From NCBI RefSeq assembly GCF_001423265.1, contig NZ_LMND01000030.1:22768-86767 (forward strand): 64,000 bases of DNA, in the 5' to 3' direction. The stretch comes from Methylobacterium sp. Leaf108. Its GTDB lineage: Bacteria; Pseudomonadota; Alphaproteobacteria; Rhizobiales; Beijerinckiaceae. The position numbers and the translations under genes are program-made. Of the stretch, positions 62,506 to 64,000 are shown in pieces (positions within the stretch are counted from its first letter, which is position 1; the number at the start of each line of letters is the position of its first letter). The notes under the pieces are model-generated. The model saw only the letters and a list, made by a program, of their open reading frames with translations, was not told the origin of the DNA and ran no database searches.

Positions 62506-64000
62506 ATGTCTTCAGGCGTCACCCTCACCGCTGCCACCCGCCAGAACCTGCTCTCGCTGCAGGGCACCGCGGACCTCCTGTCCAGCACCCAGAACCGCCT
62601 CTCCACGGGCAAGAAGGTGAACTCGGCGCTCGACGATCCGACGAGCTTCTTCACCTCGCAGTCCCTCTCGGGCCGCTCGGGCGACCTCGGCGCGCTCATC
62701 AACGGCATCTCCAACGGCGTCCAGACCATCCAGGCCGCCAACCAGGGCATCACCTCGATCCAGAAGCTGGTCGATTCGGCCAAGTCCACCGCCAACCAGG
62801 CGCTGGCCGACCGCCGGCGTCGGCTACCAGGGCAGCAGCACCGCGGCCACCGACGGCACCCAGAATTTTTCGGGCTCCAACAGCCTGGTCTTCACCGTCG
62901 CCGGCGGCAGCACCGCCAGTGCCGCCACTCCCTCGACGATTACCCTGAACGCCACCACCCTCGCCGGCCTGACCAGCGACCTCTCGAAAGTCAGCGCCGA
63001 CACCATCGTGACGGCGATCAACAACCAGCTCGCCAACGACGCCGTGCCGTCGGGTGTCACCGCCTCGAAGTCCACGGACGGGCGGATCGTGTTCACGGCA
63101 ACCGACACCGGTGCGGATTCCGCCGTGAGCCTTACCGGCGTCTCGGGTGACCGCGACATCGGTTTTGGCACCGGTGCCGCCGCCACGACGCAGACGGCGA
63201 GCGGATCTGATGCCGCGAACGGTGCGAAGGCCGCCGTGGTATCCGGCGAGACGATCGCTGCCACGATCGATCTGTCCGGCGCCACCTCTCCGACCTTCGA
63301 GATCCAGCTCGGTTCCGGCGCCAAGAAGACCATCACCGTCGCCGACGGTGCGACCGCCGCTTCCACGAGTCAGGCTGAAATCGCGACGTCGATCAACGCC
63401 CAGCTCAACGCCGATACCGGTTTTGCCGGGAAGGTCTCGGCGTCGTTCGTCGACAACCGGCTTACCTTCACGACGGTCGGGACTGGTTCCTCGGAGAAAG
63501 TCAGCGTCGGAAACGCAGCCGGTGTCGACCTCGGCTTCGGCACGGCCGGTTTGACCGCGGCGGCGAAAGTCGGCTCGGGTGAAGGCTCGGCCAGCGGTGC
63601 CAACGCGACCCGGACCTCGCTGGCCAAGCAGTTCAACACCCTGCTCGACCAGATCACGCAGCAGGCCAAGGACTCGAGCTACAACGGCATCAACCTGCTC
63701 TACCGCAGCGGCTCCGACGCGTCCGAGAACTCCCTCAAGGTCACCTTCAACGAGACAGGCTCGTCGAGCCTCAACATCGAAGGCGCCAAGCTCGACTCCG
63801 AGGGCCTCGGCCTGACCGCGGCCACCGGCGGCTTCCAGTCGGATGCCGAGATCAACGACGCGCTGAAGGCCATCACGCTCGCCACCAGCCAGCTGCGCGC
63901 CCAGTCCTCGACCTTCGGCTCCAACCTCTCGGTGGTGCAGAACCGTCAGGACTTCTCGAAGAACCTGATCAACATCCTCGATACCGGCTCGGCCAACCTG
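62506..64000 (+). pseudogene. fliC: Flagellin fliC, frameshifted and cut by the window end
   Basis: Filament protein of the flagellum. The start MSSGVTLTAATRQNLLSLQG and the conserved N-terminal D0/D1 region (LSTGKKVNSALDDPTSFF, then VQTIQAANQGITSIQKLVDSAKST) are in frame from 62506 to about 62808. From 62819 (VGYQGSSTAATDG) the downstream flagellin frame is shifted by one base and stays open to 64000, including two flagellin IN-type segments (about 62945-63130 and 63270-63480), then the C-terminal helices (SLAKQFNTLLDQITQQAKDSSYNGINLLY and QNRQDFSKNLINIL). The initial frame would stop at 63148-63150. A two-base loss between 62808 and 62809 explains it; a sequencing error is possible. Confidence 0.85.

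Overview
The window is GC-rich DNA (about 70% G+C in most coding stretches) from the chromosome of an alphaproteobacterium, most likely a Methylobacterium-type member of the Hyphomicrobiales (Methylobacteriaceae). The evidence is gene order and gene content, not a database match. It includes thiL after a short upstream gene tail, the block chaperone-DUF177-plsX-fabH-ihfA-merR, the block pal-cpoB-tilS-ftsH-glmM, an HWE-family sensor kinase, an EcfG-like sigma factor, flbT beside a rhizobial-type flagellin, an NdvA/ChvA-type glucan exporter, and a long acyl-CoA dehydrogenase that fits methylsuccinyl-CoA dehydrogenase of the ethylmalonyl-CoA pathway.

Layout. 1-5.3 kb: thiL, an old-yellow-enzyme oxidoreductase, a GAF-PAS-PAS-HWE kinase and a HAD phosphatase. 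5.3-10.3 kb: bamE on the minus strand, then a run of cytochrome bc1 assembly chaperone, DUF177, plsX, fabH, ihfA and a MerR regulator. 11.2-16.2 kb: the stress operon prkA-yeaH-spoVR. 16.6-25 kb: pncB, a soluble mini-chemoreceptor, pxpA behind a 20-bp tandem repeat, an AI-2E-type permease, hisN, a lysophospholipase-like hydrolase, and a small heat-shock gene with a RpoH-like promoter and a ROSE-like leader. 25-32 kb: small unknown genes, a Kdo hydroxylase-like dioxygenase, hemC, a divergent GSCFA/WcbI pair and a lone response regulator. 32-38.8 kb: the envelope and housekeeping block from pal to glmM. 39-45.8 kb: two beta-barrel outer-membrane proteins, an HNH nuclease, and a large mechanosensitive channel coupled to a CAP-domain lipoprotein. 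45.8-50.4 kb: motA-motB, the ndvA-like exporter and a transglutaminase-like protein. 50.5-58.1 kb: YihY, an EamA permease, the methylsuccinyl-CoA dehydrogenase candidate, a glycosyltransferase, an HDAC-family deacetylase and an MFS permease. 58.4-60.8 kb: a low-GC WcbI-family gene divergent from a secreted SGNH esterase. 60.9-64 kb: the EcfG-like sigma factor, flbT and a frameshifted flagellin gene that runs off the end.

How the parts connect. Much of the window concerns the cell envelope: BamE, Pal/CpoB, FtsH, GlmM, porin-like barrels, Kdo hydroxylase, glucan export, and two WcbI-family enzymes, each divergent from another SGNH-type gene. A second theme is motility (motAB, flbT, fliC, chemoreceptor). 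A third is stress (prkA operon, Hsp20, HWE kinase, EcfG-like sigma factor). The observations most worth following are: the in-frame NepR-like stretch in front of the EcfG-like sigma factor; the ROSE-like thermometer of hsp20; the frameshift in fliC; the paired WcbI/SGNH genes, one on foreign-looking low-GC DNA; and the 20-bp and 15-bp tandem repeats in intergenic DNA. I did not find a phage, insertion sequence, CRISPR array, tRNA or rRNA in the window.
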